Of a DNA stretch of 5,179 nucleotides, positions 1-5,179 are shown in pieces (the first letter of the stretch is position 1; each line of letters begins with the position of its first letter). The stretch comes from Gemmatimonadota bacterium (GTDB lineage: Bacteria > Gemmatimonadota > Gemmatimonadetes > Gemmatimonadales > Gemmatimonadaceae): positions 1 to 5,179 of the forward strand of contig JAOUHR010000183.1 of the NCBI GenBank assembly GCA_029884515.1. The letters are read 5' to 3'. A model generated the notes under the pieces. It was not told the DNA's origin. It searched no databases and saw only the letters and a list, made by a program, of their open reading frames with translations. The position numbers were made by a program, and so were the translations under genes.

Positions 1-13
1 ACCCCAACCCGCC

Positions 14-17
14 GAGG
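14..17 (+). promoter_or_regulatory. Ribosome binding site of the cytochrome c gene
   Basis: A GAGG lies 8 nt before the ATG at 26, an acceptable Shine-Dalgarno position. It supports this start, which also keeps the complete signal peptide. Confidence 0.5.
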
Positions 18-25
18 CACGCCGC

Positions 26-514
26 ATGCGCCGCACGAGTCGCTCCGCCCCGATCCTGACGCTCGCCCTCTCCACCGTCGCGCTCGTGGCCGCGGGCTGC
101 AGCGGCCACGGCTCCTCCGGCGGCTCCGCGGCCCTCCCGGCGCCGGCCGCCGCTCCGGCGGCACCCGCCGCCGTGATGACCGCCTCCGGCGTGCGCCTCC
201 CCGCCGGCGTCACGCTCCAGATGGTCGCGCTCGGCGATTCGCTCTTCAACTCCGGCGGCTGCCAGCGGTGCCATGGGCAGAAGGGCGTGGGCGCCAAGAA
301 TGCGCCGGCCCTCGTCGACGGGACCTGGCAGCACTCCAAGGGCAGCTACGAGGAGATCATCACCACCGTCACGAACGGCGTCGCGAAGGAGGAGTTCAAG
401 GACACCACGCGCCCCTTCGCCATGCGCGCGCGCGGCGGCCCGATGAACTTGACCGACGACCAGGTGAAGGCGGTCGCGGCCTACGTCTACTCGATCTCGC
501 GCGGGCGCAAGTAG
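26..514 (+). CDS. Lipoprotein class I cytochrome c (single heme)
   Basis: This 162-residue protein is probably a membrane-anchored electron carrier on the outer side of the cytoplasmic membrane. It starts with a basic MRR N-terminus and a hydrophobic stretch (about residues 9-23) that ends in AAGC, with Cys25 as the likely lipidated residue. An Ala/Pro/Gly-rich linker (about 26-60) follows. The folded domain carries one heme-attachment motif, C79-Q-R-C82-H83. Met133 (FAMRARGG) or Met140 (GGPM) is the probable sixth heme ligand. The end, LTDDQVKAVAAYVYSIS, is the usual C-terminal helix of class I cytochromes c. The ATG has a GAGG 8 nt upstream. Its redox partner is unknown because the upstream region lies outside the window. 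Its 3' end overlaps the convergent channel gene by 28 bp. The heme family is secure; the lipoprotein call is likely because the lipobox has Ala rather than Leu at -3. Confidence 0.93.
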   Translation: MRRTSRSAPILTLALSTVALVAAGCSGHGSSGGSAALPAPAAAPAAPAAVMTASGVRLPAGVTLQMVALGDSLFNSGGCQRCHGQKGVGAKNAPALVDGTWQHSKGSYEEIITTVTNGVAKEEFKDTTRPFAMRARGGPMNLTDDQVKAVAAYVYSISRGRK

Positions 515-1368
515 CGGGCGGCCTTCTCCCAGACGCGGTCGTTGATGTCCTCCACGAAGAGCTGCTGGTGGGGGAAGGGGATCTCGATCCCCGCCGCATC
601 GAGCGCGACCTTGCACGCCTCGACGAGCCGGGCGCCCACGGGCCGTTCGATCGACGGATCATCCACCCAGACGCGGACCTCGAGGTTCACGCTCGAGTCG
701 CCGAGCGAGCGGGAGACCACGTCGGGCGCCGGGTCGGTCATCGCCCCCTCCACGCCCTTGATGGACTCGAGCAGCACCGCGCGCGCCTCGGCGATCCGCT
801 CCTTGTAGGCGATGCCGATCTTCACCACCACGCGCGTCTCGCCGTACATCGAGTGGTTCACGAGCGTGTCGCCGATGATCTGCCTGTTGGGGATCACCAC
901 GTAGGTGTTGTCGAGCGTGCGGATGCGGGTGGTGCGGAGCGTGATCTCCTTCACCTCGCCGTACTCGGTCTCGGTGGTGATGTAGTCGCCGATCTTGAAC
1001 GGGCGGTCCCAGAAGATGAGGAACCCGGCGATCATGTTGGCGACCGTCTCCTGCGCCGCGAAGCCGAGCGCGATGCCGGCCACGCCGACGCCGGCCAGGA
1101 GCGCGGTGATGTTGATGCCCAGCTGGCTCATCGCCATCGCGATGCCGATGATGATCACCGCCCCGCGGAAGAGCCCGTCCACCAGCAGGTGGATGAGGCC
1201 GTCCACGAACTGCGCGCGCTGCAGCGCCGCCCGGATCGCCGGCTGGGTGATCCGCAGCACCGCCCAGAACGCGAGCAGCACCAGCAGCGCGGCGAGGAGC
1301 CGCGGCAGGAAGGCGAGCACGCCCGTCTGCAGGCGGTCGGCGTCGATGTCGAAGGGCAGCCAGTTCAT
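487..1368 (-). CDS. mscS: Small-conductance mechanosensitive channel, MscS family
   Basis: This 293-residue inner-membrane channel is close in length to E. coli MscS (286). Family members open under membrane tension and release ions and small solutes during hypo-osmotic shock. Visible parts are TM1 (about 17-39), TM2 (about 67-84) and the Gly/Ala-rich pore helix TM3 (about 86-120), with the family pattern GINITALLAGVGVAGIALGF followed by AAQETVANMIAGF and the exit motif FKIGDYI (124-130). A beta domain follows (EYGEVKEITLRTTRIRTLDN, then VVIPNRQI), and the alpha/beta vestibule domain ends at GIEIPFPHQ (260-268). About 25 further residues, charged and ending RPREIE, extend past the usual family end; their last part is encoded antisense to the cytochrome gene. 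The start overlaps the stop of the upstream permease as ATGA and has a strong GGAGG. It is the last gene of the minus-strand operon. Confidence 0.95.
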   Translation of the reverse strand: MNWLPFDIDADRLQTGVLAFLPRLLAALLVLLAFWAVLRITQPAIRAALQRAQFVDGLIHLLVDGLFRGAVIIIGIAMAMSQLGINITALLAGVGVAGIALGFAAQETVANMIAGFLIFWDRPFKIGDYITTETEYGEVKEITLRTTRIRTLDNTYVVIPNRQIIGDTLVNHSMYGETRVVVKIGIAYKERIAEARAVLLESIKGVEGAMTDPAPDVVSRSLGDSSVNLEVRVWVDDPSIERPVGARLVEACKVALDAAGIEIPFPHQQLFVEDINDRVWEKAARYLRPREIE

Positions 1369-3743
1369 GCGGGTCCTCCGTCAGGGGGTTCCTTCGCGGC
1401 GCCGGCGGCGCCTTCGGCGGGCTGGTCCGCCGGAACGACGACGACCGGCGCCGCCACCACCTCGAGCGCGCGGTTCACCGTCGAGCGCCGCACCGGCACC
1501 ACGAACACCGGCACCCGCGTCTCCTGCACCACGCGGTCGGTCACGGTGCCGAGGTCCACGCCCTTGGCCCCCGCCCCGCGGCCGCGGGTGGCCATCATGA
1601 TCAGGTCGGCCTTCTCGTCCACGGCGGCCTCGACGATCGCGCGCGCCGGCGACGAGCCGGTGATCAGCGTGCGGCACTTGTAGCCGCGCGTCTGCAGCGC
1701 CGACGAGACCTGCGTGAGGTAGCGCCCGAGCGTCTCCTGCTCCGCGTCGCGCTCCGGCACCGAGAGCAGCACGATCTCGCTCTCGAACCGCCGGGCGATC
1801 GCCCGCACGAACCGGAGCACCGCTTCCGCGCCCTCGCTCCCGTCGAGGCTCACCAGCAGCCGGCGGAACGGCACCGTGCGGCTCTTCCAGTCCTCGGTGG
1901 GCCGGATGAGGAGCACCGGCGTGTCGGTGATCGCCACCAGGTCGTGTGCCACGCTCCCGAGCAGCATCCGCTCCACGCCGGAGCGCCCGTGCGTCGCCAG
2001 CACCACCACGTCGGCTTCCATGTCGTCGGCGAGGTTGTCCACCTCGGCGGCCACCTCGCCGCGCCGGATGGTGAAGCTCGACTCCACCCCGCTCCGCTCC
2101 AGCCGCTGCGCCTCGGTGACGAGGTACTCCGCCACGTCGGTGGACTCGAGCGCCGTGCGGCCGCGCGAGTCGGTGCCGGCCGCGGTGCCGCCGCTCACCA
2201 CGGAGACGAGCGTCACCTCCGACTTGAACGCGACGGCCAGCGTCTCCGCCACGTCGAGCGCCTGCTCGGCGAAGGTCGAGCCGTCGAGCGGCACCACGAT
2301 GCGGTCGAGCCGCGTCTCGTCCTCGGCCCGCGCCTCGCGCTGGTAGGGGAGCAGGTACTGCCCGGCGAAGAAGCGGCCGAGGTGGTCGTCGAGCGCCATC
2401 GGCGCGCCGAGGCGCTTGCGGTACCACGAGAAGGCGCCGTAGAGCACCGGCAGGAAGAGCAGGTAGGTCCACGCGCCCTCGAAGAAGCGCTCCTCGAAGA
2501 TCAGCACCGTGGCGAGCGTGGTGAGCAGCGCCGCGGCGACCGTCCCGCCCAGCGTGAACGCGGCACCCGGGCTGAACTCCTCGCGCACCTGCCGCAGCAG
2601 CCGCTTGGCCGCGGCCCACCCGGTCATGCTGAGGAGGATGAACACGCCCGCGGCGTAGATCGCGAGGTAGGTCTCCTCGTGCGTGCCGAAGGCGAGGAAG
2701 CAGATTGCCGCGATCCCCACCTCGATCCAGACGGGCGTGTCGGCCACGTCGAAGCGGTTCCGCTGGCCGAGCCTGGCCGGGATGTAGTGCCGGTAGCGCA
2801 GCCCCAGCGCGAGGTTCTGCAGCCCCTGCGCGCTCGCGGCCGCGGCGGAGCCGAGCACGAGCACGCCCACCAGCGTGCCGGCGTACGCGAGCGGCCGCGG
2901 GAGGAGCACGTCCATCGCCTGCGTGAACACCGAGACGTCCACCCGCGTGGGGTCCGCGAGCTCGAGGATGGCCGGGCCCACGATGAGCATGGTGAGGCAG
3001 GTGGTGCCCATCACGATGAGGAGGCTGCCGAACGCCTTGCGGCTCTTGTCCGCCTCGCTGCCCCCGTACGCGGCGACGAGGTTCGCGAACACCTCGATGC
3101 CCGTCATGAGCGCGAGGATCCGCACGTAGCCGCCGAGCGTGAACTGCAGGTAGTCGCCGGAGAACGCGGCGAGGCGGAGCGGCGGCAGGTGGAACCCGTC
3201 GCGCCAGATGGTGGCGATGATCATCGCCCAGAGGAGCGCCAGCACGCCGAGCGTCGCCGGCCCGAAGGCGCGCGCCGCGACCTTGGGGCCGCGGTTCACG
3301 AGCCAGCCGATCAACACGCTCAGCGCGATCGCGACGATCGTGCGGTACGGCAGCGCCGCGACGGACCCGTTGAGCGGCGGGTACCGGTCCGCCATGAACG
3401 TCACCAGCGCGGCCATGCTCACCAGGAAGGTGAGCGTGTACTCCACGAAGGTGATCCCCGCGTTCACCTTCGCCGCCCAGCTCCCGAACTCCTCCTCCGC
3501 GAGCCCGCTCCCGCCGCTCCCGTCCACCACCCAGCGCATCACCAGGCGGTACATCGCCGAGACCATGGCGACGGTGAAGACCACCATCCAGATGCTGGCG
3601 CCGAACGTGATCTCGGCCACGCCGGCGACGACGATCAGCCGGAGGAAGGGCCCGAAGACGTAGAGGGGCGAACTCGCCGGGTCGCCGCCGCCCGCGAGCG
3701 CGCCCTCGAACGAGTTGCCGAGCCTGTGGGAGACGTGGGCCAT
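1365..3743 (-). CDS. KimA/KUP-like APC-superfamily potassium permease with two C-terminal Usp domains
   Basis: This 792-residue protein has about 12 membrane helices (residues about 25-440) and two cytoplasmic Usp domains (about 479-615 and 626-751). I infer K+ uptake from remembered B. subtilis KimA. D21 and Y28 in GDPASSPLY match KimA D36/Y43 and the KUP GDIGTSPLY signature. Y102, T105 and S109 in YTLTFLVS match Y118/T121/S125. T214 and E217 in MTGIEVFAN match T230/E233. IYAAGVF (Y363) matches its TM10. Usp1 has the nucleotide-binding pattern A583-T-H-G586, nine residues, G596-S597, and Asp487 in PLDGS. Usp2 has Asp634 in SLDGS, but its loop is one residue longer (G721, ten residues, G732-T733). 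A Pro/Ala/Gly-rich tail of about 35 residues ends the protein. The start is the only one possible: an in-frame stop lies 4 codons upstream. No proper Shine-Dalgarno precedes it, so reinitiation from the cupin is plausible. A generic amino-acid permease is the alternative. Confidence 0.88.
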   Translation of the reverse strand: MAHVSHRLGNSFEGALAGGGDPASSPLYVFGPFLRLIVVAGVAEITFGASIWMVVFTVAMVSAMYRLVMRWVVDGSGGSGLAEEEFGSWAAKVNAGITFVEYTLTFLVSMAALVTFMADRYPPLNGSVAALPYRTIVAIALSVLIGWLVNRGPKVAARAFGPATLGVLALLWAMIIATIWRDGFHLPPLRLAAFSGDYLQFTLGGYVRILALMTGIEVFANLVAAYGGSEADKSRKAFGSLLIVMGTTCLTMLIVGPAILELADPTRVDVSVFTQAMDVLLPRPLAYAGTLVGVLVLGSAAAASAQGLQNLALGLRYRHYIPARLGQRNRFDVADTPVWIEVGIAAICFLAFGTHEETYLAIYAAGVFILLSMTGWAAAKRLLRQVREEFSPGAAFTLGGTVAAALLTTLATVLIFEERFFEGAWTYLLFLPVLYGAFSWYRKRLGAPMALDDHLGRFFAGQYLLPYQREARAEDETRLDRIVVPLDGSTFAEQALDVAETLAVAFKSEVTLVSVVSGGTAAGTDSRGRTALESTDVAEYLVTEAQRLERSGVESSFTIRRGEVAAEVDNLADDMEADVVVLATHGRSGVERMLLGSVAHDLVAITDTPVLLIRPTEDWKSRTVPFRRLLVSLDGSEGAEAVLRFVRAIARRFESEIVLLSVPERDAEQETLGRYLTQVSSALQTRGYKCRTLITGSSPARAIVEAAVDEKADLIMMATRGRGAGAKGVDLGTVTDRVVQETRVPVFVVPVRRSTVNRALEVVAAPVVVVPADQPAEGAAGAAKEPPDGGPA
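1375..1379 (-). promoter_or_regulatory. Ribosome binding site of the MscS gene, inside the permease C-terminal codons
   Basis: A minus-strand GGAGG sits 6 nt before the ATG at 1368-1366, inside the last codons of the permease gene. With the ATGA overlap it fixes the channel start and argues for translational coupling. Confidence 0.8.
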
Positions 3744-3755
3744 CCCCGAATGTAC

Positions 3756-4094
3756 TCAGTCGCCCGTGCGCACCGTGGTGGCGGGCTCGAAGAGGATCAC
3801 CTCGACCTCCTCGTCGGCCACGGGGCGATGCTCGACGCCGCGCGGCACCACGAGGAACGCGCCGGCCGCGAGGTCCACGCTGTGTCCGCGGAACTCCATG
3901 CGGAACCGGCCGCGGTGCACGAGGAACATCTCATCCTCGTTGCGGTGCCGGTGCCACTCGAACGCGCCCTTGAACTTCACGGCCTTCACCTGCTGGCCGT
4001 TCAGCTCCGCGATCACCACCGGCGCCCAGTGGTCGTGGATCGCGGCGAAGGCGCGGTCGAGTGCGGTCGCCTGCCTGGGCGCGGGGGCGGTCAG
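3756..4094 (-). CDS. Small single-domain cupin, probably metal-binding
   Basis: This is a one-domain cupin of 112 residues from the proposed start. Both motifs are intact: G43-x4-H48-x-H50-x4-E55-x6-G62 and G78-x5-P84-x-G86-x2-H89, giving the usual three-His/one-Glu metal site (H48, H50, E55, H89). It resembles a family of short stand-alone cupins ending in EPATTVRTGD, whose substrate is not known to me; isomerase, dioxygenase and sensor are all possible. The start is uncertain. The first in-frame ATG (4187) would overlap the upstream DinB-like gene by 92 nt and add an Arg-rich stretch unlike a cupin. The CTG at 4094-4092 lies one base after that gene's stop, has GGAG 7 nt before it, and gives the expected length before FAAIHDHW. 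The next GTG (4019) would cut into the domain. It shares a reading frame with the permease downstream. Confidence 0.85.
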   Translation of the reverse strand: MTAPAPRQATALDRAFAAIHDHWAPVVIAELNGQQVKAVKFKGAFEWHRHRNEDEMFLVHRGRFRMEFRGHSVDLAAGAFLVVPRGVEHRPVADEEVEVILFEPATTVRTGD

Positions 4095-4095
4095 C

Positions 4096-4581
4096 CTACA
4101 ACTCCGCCAGGGAGACCGTCCCCGCCGTGCCCGAGTCGGGCGCGACCGTCCGGCGATGATAGTCCATCTGCCCGAGGTGGTACGCAAGATGGGAACAGAG
4201 GTGGAGGGCGAAGCGCCGCGTGGAGAACCGCTTCCCGCCCACTTCCTGCGGGTACTCGGCCTCCCACTGCGCCGCCGTCACTCTCTTGAGACCCTCCACC
4301 ACCGCCGGGATGGTGCGCTCCACCTCGGCCACCACCGCCGCGCGCGGCTCGCCGCGCCGGCCGAACTCGGCGTCCCGGTCACGCACGTACGCGCTGCCGC
4401 CGAGCACCTTGCCGATGAAGTGCTGCAGGTTGCCGGCCAGGTGGAGCGCGAGCGTGCCGCCCGGGTTCGTGATCCCGGGCACGGTGCGCCAGAGCGCCTC
4501 GTCCGTGGGATACGCCGCCACCTCCTTCGCGACGGCGCGCAGCTCACGTGCCATCACGACACCCAGATCGTCAGCAAGCAA
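4096..4581 (-). CDS. DinB/YfiT-like four-helix-bundle protein (DUF1572-like)
   Basis: This protein has 161 residues from the TTG start or 152 from ATG 4554. DinB-superfamily proteins are four-helix bundles holding a divalent metal with three histidines; many are thiol-dependent transferases or uncharacterised stress proteins. Numbered from TTG, the visible signatures are ALHLAGNLQHFIG (H47, H54) and a C-terminal helix LHLCSHLAYHLGQMDYHRR (H127, H131, H135, H142), with one His of the first group and the HxxxH pair as likely ligands. PGITNPGGTLALH before the first His is typical of the subfamily. I prefer TTG 4581 because GGGAGG lies just upstream (4-nt spacing) and related proteins seem to carry about ten residues before ARELR. 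ATG 4554 has only a weak GGGTG. The open frame continues far upstream antisense to the rhomboid gene, but that part is not DinB-like. It is first in the operon, and its stop is one base before the cupin start. Confidence 0.85.
   Translation of the reverse strand: MLADDLGVVMARELRAVAKEVAAYPTDEALWRTVPGITNPGGTLALHLAGNLQHFIGKVLGGSAYVRDRDAEFGRRGEPRAAVVAEVERTIPAVVEGLKRVTAAQWEAEYPQEVGGKRFSTRRFALHLCSHLAYHLGQMDYHRRTVAPDSGTAGTVSLAEL
4102..4105 (-). promoter_or_regulatory. Putative ribosome binding site deciding the cupin start
   Basis: A minus-strand GGAG, inside the last codons of the DinB-like gene, is 7 nt before the CTG at 4094. No ATG, GTG or TTG in the cupin frame lies at a usable distance, so this site is the main support for a CTG start. 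Confidence 0.45.
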
Positions 4582-4618
4582 GGGACCTCCCGGTCTGAAA
4601 CTGGTGAGGGTTCCCTTG
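4579..4618. repeat. Inverted repeat between the -10 box and the start of the DinB-like gene
   Basis: CAAGGGA (4579-4585) is the exact inverse of TCCCTTG (4612-4618). Two more pairs (CC 4586-4587 with GG 4609-4610) extend the stem after one bulged base, leaving a loop of 21 nt. One arm touches the -10 box; the other contains the TTG start and the edge of the Shine-Dalgarno. It could be an operator or an mRNA hairpin controlling translation. Confidence 0.4.
4586..4591 (-). promoter_or_regulatory. Ribosome binding site of the DinB-like gene
   Basis: A minus-strand GGGAGG lies 4 nt before TTG 4581, slightly close but strong. It falls within an inverted repeat that could pair in the mRNA leader and partly mask it. 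Confidence 0.5.
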
Positions 4619-4624
4619 ATTATA
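4619..4624 (-). promoter_or_regulatory. -10 box (TATAAT) of the four-gene operon promoter
   Basis: The minus strand reads TATAAT exactly, in a small AT-rich patch within very GC-rich DNA. A transcript would start near 4611-4613, leaving a leader of about 30 nt before the TTG or about 58 nt before the ATG. No convincing -35 is seen 16-18 bp upstream, where the sequence is nearly all G/C, and there is no extended TGn element. An activator or an alternative sigma factor may therefore be needed. Confidence 0.6.
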
Positions 4625-4642
4625 GGATGTGTTCCCGCATCC
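4625..4642. repeat. Short dyad directly upstream of the minus-strand -10 box
   Basis: GGATG (4625-4629) faces CATCC (4638-4642) around an 8-nt centre. It fills the -10/-35 spacer of the minus-strand promoter, where a regulator could bind. In the rhomboid direction it would lie in the leader. Confidence 0.3.
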
Positions 4643-4659
4643 GGCGCGCCACTCGCGCC
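4643..4659. repeat. GC-rich hairpin upstream of the rhomboid ribosome binding site
   Basis: GGCGCG (4643-4648) pairs with CGCGCC (4654-4659) around a 5-nt loop. It lies directly after the previous dyad and 3 nt before GAGGG. There is no T run, so it is not an intrinsic terminator. In GC-rich DNA such a hairpin can arise by chance. Confidence 0.25.
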
Positions 4660-4661
4660 GC

Positions 4662-4666
4662 GAGGG
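4662..4666 (+). promoter_or_regulatory. Ribosome binding site of the rhomboid gene
   Basis: GAGGG lies 6 nt before the ATG at 4673, which supports that start over any upstream one. Confidence 0.65.
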
Positions 4667-4672
4667 TTCGCC

Positions 4673-5179
4673 ATGCTCCAGACCCCCCGTCCGATCAGCG
4701 TCGTCCGCGCGCTCCGCACCCACGCGGTGGTGCTCGGTGCGACCGTCGCCGTGCTCTGGGCCGCCTTCGCGGTGGACGAGATCCTCGGCGGCTCGCTGCT
4801 GCGCTTCGGCGTGGTGCCGCGCTCGGCCGACGGCCTGCGCGGGATACTCCTCGCGCCCTTCCTGCACGCGAACTTCAACCACCTCGCGGCGAACACCATC
4901 CCGCTCCTCGTGCTGGGGTGGCTCGTGATGCTCCGCGACCCGCGGCACTTCCTGCTCGTGGCGCTCACCGCGACCGTCACCGGCGGGCTCGCGGCGTGGA
5001 CCCTCGGCGCGCCGAACACCGTGCACATCGGCGCCAGCGGCGTGGTGTTCGGCTTCTTCGGCTTCCTCGTGTTCGCCGGCTGGTACGCACGGAGCTTCGC
5101 GAGCATCATGCTCAGCATCGCGGTGATCCTGCTCTGGGGCGGGATCGTGGTGGGGGTGATCCCGGGCGAGGCGGGGATC
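4673..5179 (+). CDS. Rhomboid-family intramembrane serine protease, 3' end outside the window
   Basis: The frame is open from ATG 4673 to the window edge, giving 169 residues with no stop. Rhomboids cut membrane-spanning substrates using a Ser/His pair within the bilayer. Visible here are TM1 (about 19-34), a conserved TM2 pattern FLHANFNHLAANT (62-75) in which H70 and N74 correspond to GlpG H150 and N154, TM3 (about 92-112), the catalytic segment HIGASGVVFGFFGF (118-131) with Ser122 in GASG, and TM5 (about 142-163). The catalytic His on TM6 should follow PGEAGI just beyond the edge, so activity cannot be confirmed. The N-terminus is short and has no added domain. It is divergent from the minus-strand operon, with a 91-bp region between them. 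No clear plus-strand promoter was found. Confidence 0.93.
   Translation, partial: MLQTPRPISVVRALRTHAVVLGATVAVLWAAFAVDEILGGSLLRFGVVPRSADGLRGILLAPFLHANFNHLAANTIPLLVLGWLVMLRDPRHFLLVALTATVTGGLAAWTLGAPNTVHIGASGVVFGFFGFLVFAGWYARSFASIMLSIAVILLWGGIVVGVIPGEAGI

Noticed and set aside
268..1683. A 471-codon plus-strand open frame crossing the cytochrome, the channel and part of the permease
   Set aside because: It has the same Arg/His/Asp-rich shadow composition and runs across three genes supported by strong motifs.
1944..4289. A 781-codon open frame on the plus strand, antisense to the permease, cupin and DinB-like genes
   Set aside because: Its product is low-complexity and rich in Arg, His, Glu and Ala, as expected from the complement of GC-rich codons. 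The opposite strand holds genes with clear motifs, and no domain is visible here.
4621..4628. Plus-strand -10 for the rhomboid gene (TAGGAT)
   Set aside because: It matches the consensus at only 4 of 6 positions and no -35 lies at a proper distance. It overlaps the much better minus-strand TATAAT.
4643..4659. GC hairpin as an intrinsic terminator
   Set aside because: No T run follows on either strand, and it lies between divergent gene starts where no terminator is expected.
4606..4669. Direct repeat GAGGGTTC at 4606-4613 and 4662-4669
   Set aside because: It is eight bases only and Shine-Dalgarno-like; two copies within 60 bp can arise by chance, and the first precedes no gene start.
4582..5118. 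N-terminal extension of the DinB-like frame, antisense to the rhomboid gene
   Set aside because: The extra residues are Arg/Ser/Pro-rich and unlike DinB proteins. They would include the operon's own -10 box and run through a rhomboid gene with intact catalytic motifs.

Overview
The window is a GC-rich, densely packed bacterial chromosomal segment with six protein genes. No RNA gene, mobile element or CRISPR array was seen. Codon use is strongly G/C at third positions and looks uniform across the genes, so nothing suggests recent transfer. The lipoprotein cytochrome c, the DinB-like protein and the small cupin resemble, from memory, proteins common in Gemmatimonadota (Gemmatimonas-type organisms). 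This taxonomic guess rests on recalled sequence style only.

Layout: (1) 26-514, plus strand: a small c-type cytochrome with a lipoprotein signal. (2) 487-4581, minus strand, read right to left: a tightly packed four-gene unit coding for a DinB/YfiT-like four-helix protein, a one-domain metal cupin, a 792-residue potassium-transporter-like permease with two universal-stress-protein (Usp) domains at its C-terminus, and an MscS-type mechanosensitive channel. The junctions are 1 nt, 12 nt and a 4-nt ATGA overlap, which suggests one transcript. A perfect TATAAT on the minus strand at 4619-4624 is the likely promoter. (3) 4673-5179, plus strand: the first 169 codons of a rhomboid-family intramembrane serine protease, divergent from the operon and cut by the window edge. 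The largest gap between genes is the 91-bp divergent region 4582-4672, which holds the -10 box and three inverted repeats. No stretch over 300 bases lacks a gene.

The most coherent biology is osmotic and potassium homeostasis. The permease keeps, at matching spacing, the residues I recall as lining the K+ path of Bacillus KimA. It is followed by Usp domains that could sense ATP or another nucleotide, and it is translationally coupled to a channel of the type that releases solutes on hypo-osmotic shock. Uptake and emergency release would then be made together. The cupin and DinB-like genes upstream are probably metal-dependent small-molecule enzymes or stress proteins. Their link to ion transport is unknown. 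The cytochrome and rhomboid genes look functionally separate.
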